A DNA stretch of 64,000 nt from Pseudomonas sp. FP1742 (GTDB lineage: Bacteria > Pseudomonadota > Gammaproteobacteria > Pseudomonadales > Pseudomonadaceae). This document shows positions 63,358 through 64,000 of this stretch, in pieces (the stretch's first letter is position 1; the number at the start of each line of letters is the position of its first letter). The notes under the pieces were generated by a model that was not told the DNA's origin, made no database searches, and saw only the letters and a program-made list of their open reading frames with translations. The DNA lies in NCBI RefSeq assembly GCF_030687145.1, contig NZ_CP117460.1, forward strand, positions 558,001 to 622,000, given 5' to 3'. Position numbers and translations under genes: made by a program.

Positions 63358-64000
63358 CTACGCGAGGCCGTGTTGTTTCAGAGCCCATTCCACGTGTTCG
63401 CGCACCAGTTCCGACGGATAGTCCCGCCGGGCCTTCAGTGCCTCCAGCACCGGAATACTCGACGGCGCATTGCCCAGGCCGACCGCCAGATTGCGCAACC
63501 AGCGCTCGTAACCCGCACGTCTGAGCGGTGAGCCCTCGGTGCTGCTAAGGAATTTCTCTTCGTCCCACATGAACAGTTCGGCCAGCTCGGCGTTGTCCAG
63601 GTTGTGCCGGGGCTTGAAATCGCTTTCCCCGGAAGGTCGTGCGAAACGGTTCCAGGGGCAGACGATCTGGCAGTCATCGCAACCGAACACCCGATTGCCG
63701 ATCAGCGGTCGCAAATCTTCAGGGATCGCGCTTTTCAGTTCGATGGTCAGGTACGAAATACAGCGCCGGGCGTCCAGCACATAGGGACCGACGAAGGCGT
63801 TGGTCGGGCAGATGTCCAGGCAGGCCGTGCAGCGACCGCAGTGTTCGGTGGCGTGGGGCGGGTCCACTGGTAGCGGCAGGTCGACGAACAGTTCGCTGAG
63901 GAAGAAGTAACTGCCGGCCTTGCGATTCAAGACCAGCGTGTTTTTGCCGATCCAGCCCAGGCCGGCCTGTTCGGCGATGGCCTTTTCCAGCACCGGGGCA
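63358..64000 (-). CDS. queG: QueG, epoxyqueuosine reductase (C-terminal part)
   Basis: The gene runs off the right edge; 213 codons are seen, open to the last base. Two [4Fe-4S] ferredoxin motifs are visible: CGRCTACLDICPTNA and the CDDCQIVCPWN group, together with ISYLTIELKSAIPEDLRPL and the C-terminal HEAT-like repeat (VGLGNAPSSIPVLEALKAR). QueG is a cobalamin-dependent enzyme that reduces epoxyqueuosine to queuosine in tRNA. Position near orn and rsgA is as in P. aeruginosa. Confidence 0.95.
   Translation of the reverse strand, partial: APVLEKAIAEQAGLGWIGKNTLVLNRKAGSYFFLSELFVDLPLPVDPPHATEHCGRCTACLDICPTNAFVGPYVLDARRCISYLTIELKSAIPEDLRPLIGNRVFGCDDCQIVCPWNRFARPSGESDFKPRHNLDNAELAELFMWDEEKFLSSTEGSPLRRAGYERWLRNLAVGLGNAPSSIPVLEALKARRDYPSELVREHVEWALKQHGLA

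Overview
The window looks like a chromosomal stretch of a Pseudomonas from the fluorescens group. The reasons are high GC with strong codon bias, many paired REP palindromes with a GTGGGAGCGGGCTTG core, and a gene order that matches, block by block, the waaG-to-queG part of the P. aeruginosa chromosome as I remember it (from about PA5010 down to PA4950). No tRNA, rRNA, prophage, insertion sequence or CRISPR array was seen. Family assignments come from reading motifs and gene order; no database search was run.

Region 1 (1-22300) is the LPS core and lipid A export locus. It holds the end of waaG, the kinases waaP, wapP and wapQ, a double-kinase protein, a carbamoyltransferase (wapO), glycosyltransferase wapH, mig-14, the PIG-L deacetylase dnpA, glycosyltransferase ssg, rhamnosyltransferase wapR, an O-antigen ligase fused in frame to a kinase-like domain, the flippase msbA, a sulfotransferase, hldE and three accessory glycosyltransferase-like genes. 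Most genes overlap by the ATGA or TGATG type. Strain-specific pieces are a YidQ-like lipoprotein plus an unrecognised protein (4004-5221), a decayed gene between dnpA and ssg, the sulfotransferase, and the three genes after hldE.

Region 2 (22363-36420) carries a Nudix-like protein, an aldo/keto reductase and an FAD oxidoreductase (one minus-strand group), an EmrE-type efflux pump with a divergent LysR regulator, waaA (Kdo transferase), a TolC-type outer-membrane channel, a TPP riboswitch leading into thiC and then cytX, a lipoprotein, and the group nudF - DUF1249 - cpdA.

Region 3 (36495-54436) is core housekeeping: yqiA, parE, a phytase-like secreted protein, a membrane-anchored aspartic protease, parC, a PqiC-type lipoprotein, a YtjB/AhpA-type membrane protein divergent from serB, a PilZ protein, psd, rhdA, an HDOD protein, and motA-motB behind a clear FliA-type promoter. 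A 50-bp perfect inverted repeat lies between rhdA and the HDOD gene.

Region 4 (54547-60836) sits where motB and rsgA are neighbours in P. aeruginosa, so it is probably an insertion hotspot. It holds a fatty-acid hydroxylase, a small Pseudomonas protein, and two candidate immune modules. The first is a two-gene wHTH plus nucleotidyltransferase pair (AbiEi/AbiEii-like), bracketed by two copies of the dyad CACG-N-TATC-N9-GATA-N-CGTG and by repeats of the neighbouring gene end and terminator. The second is a tight minus-strand operon of a ThsB-like TIR protein, a caspase-like protease and a second TIR protein. This looks like a caspase-type Thoeris anti-phage system and is the most exciting item in the window.

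Region 5 (60837-64000) returns to core genes: rsgA, orn, a TRIC-type membrane protein and the C-terminal part of queG.
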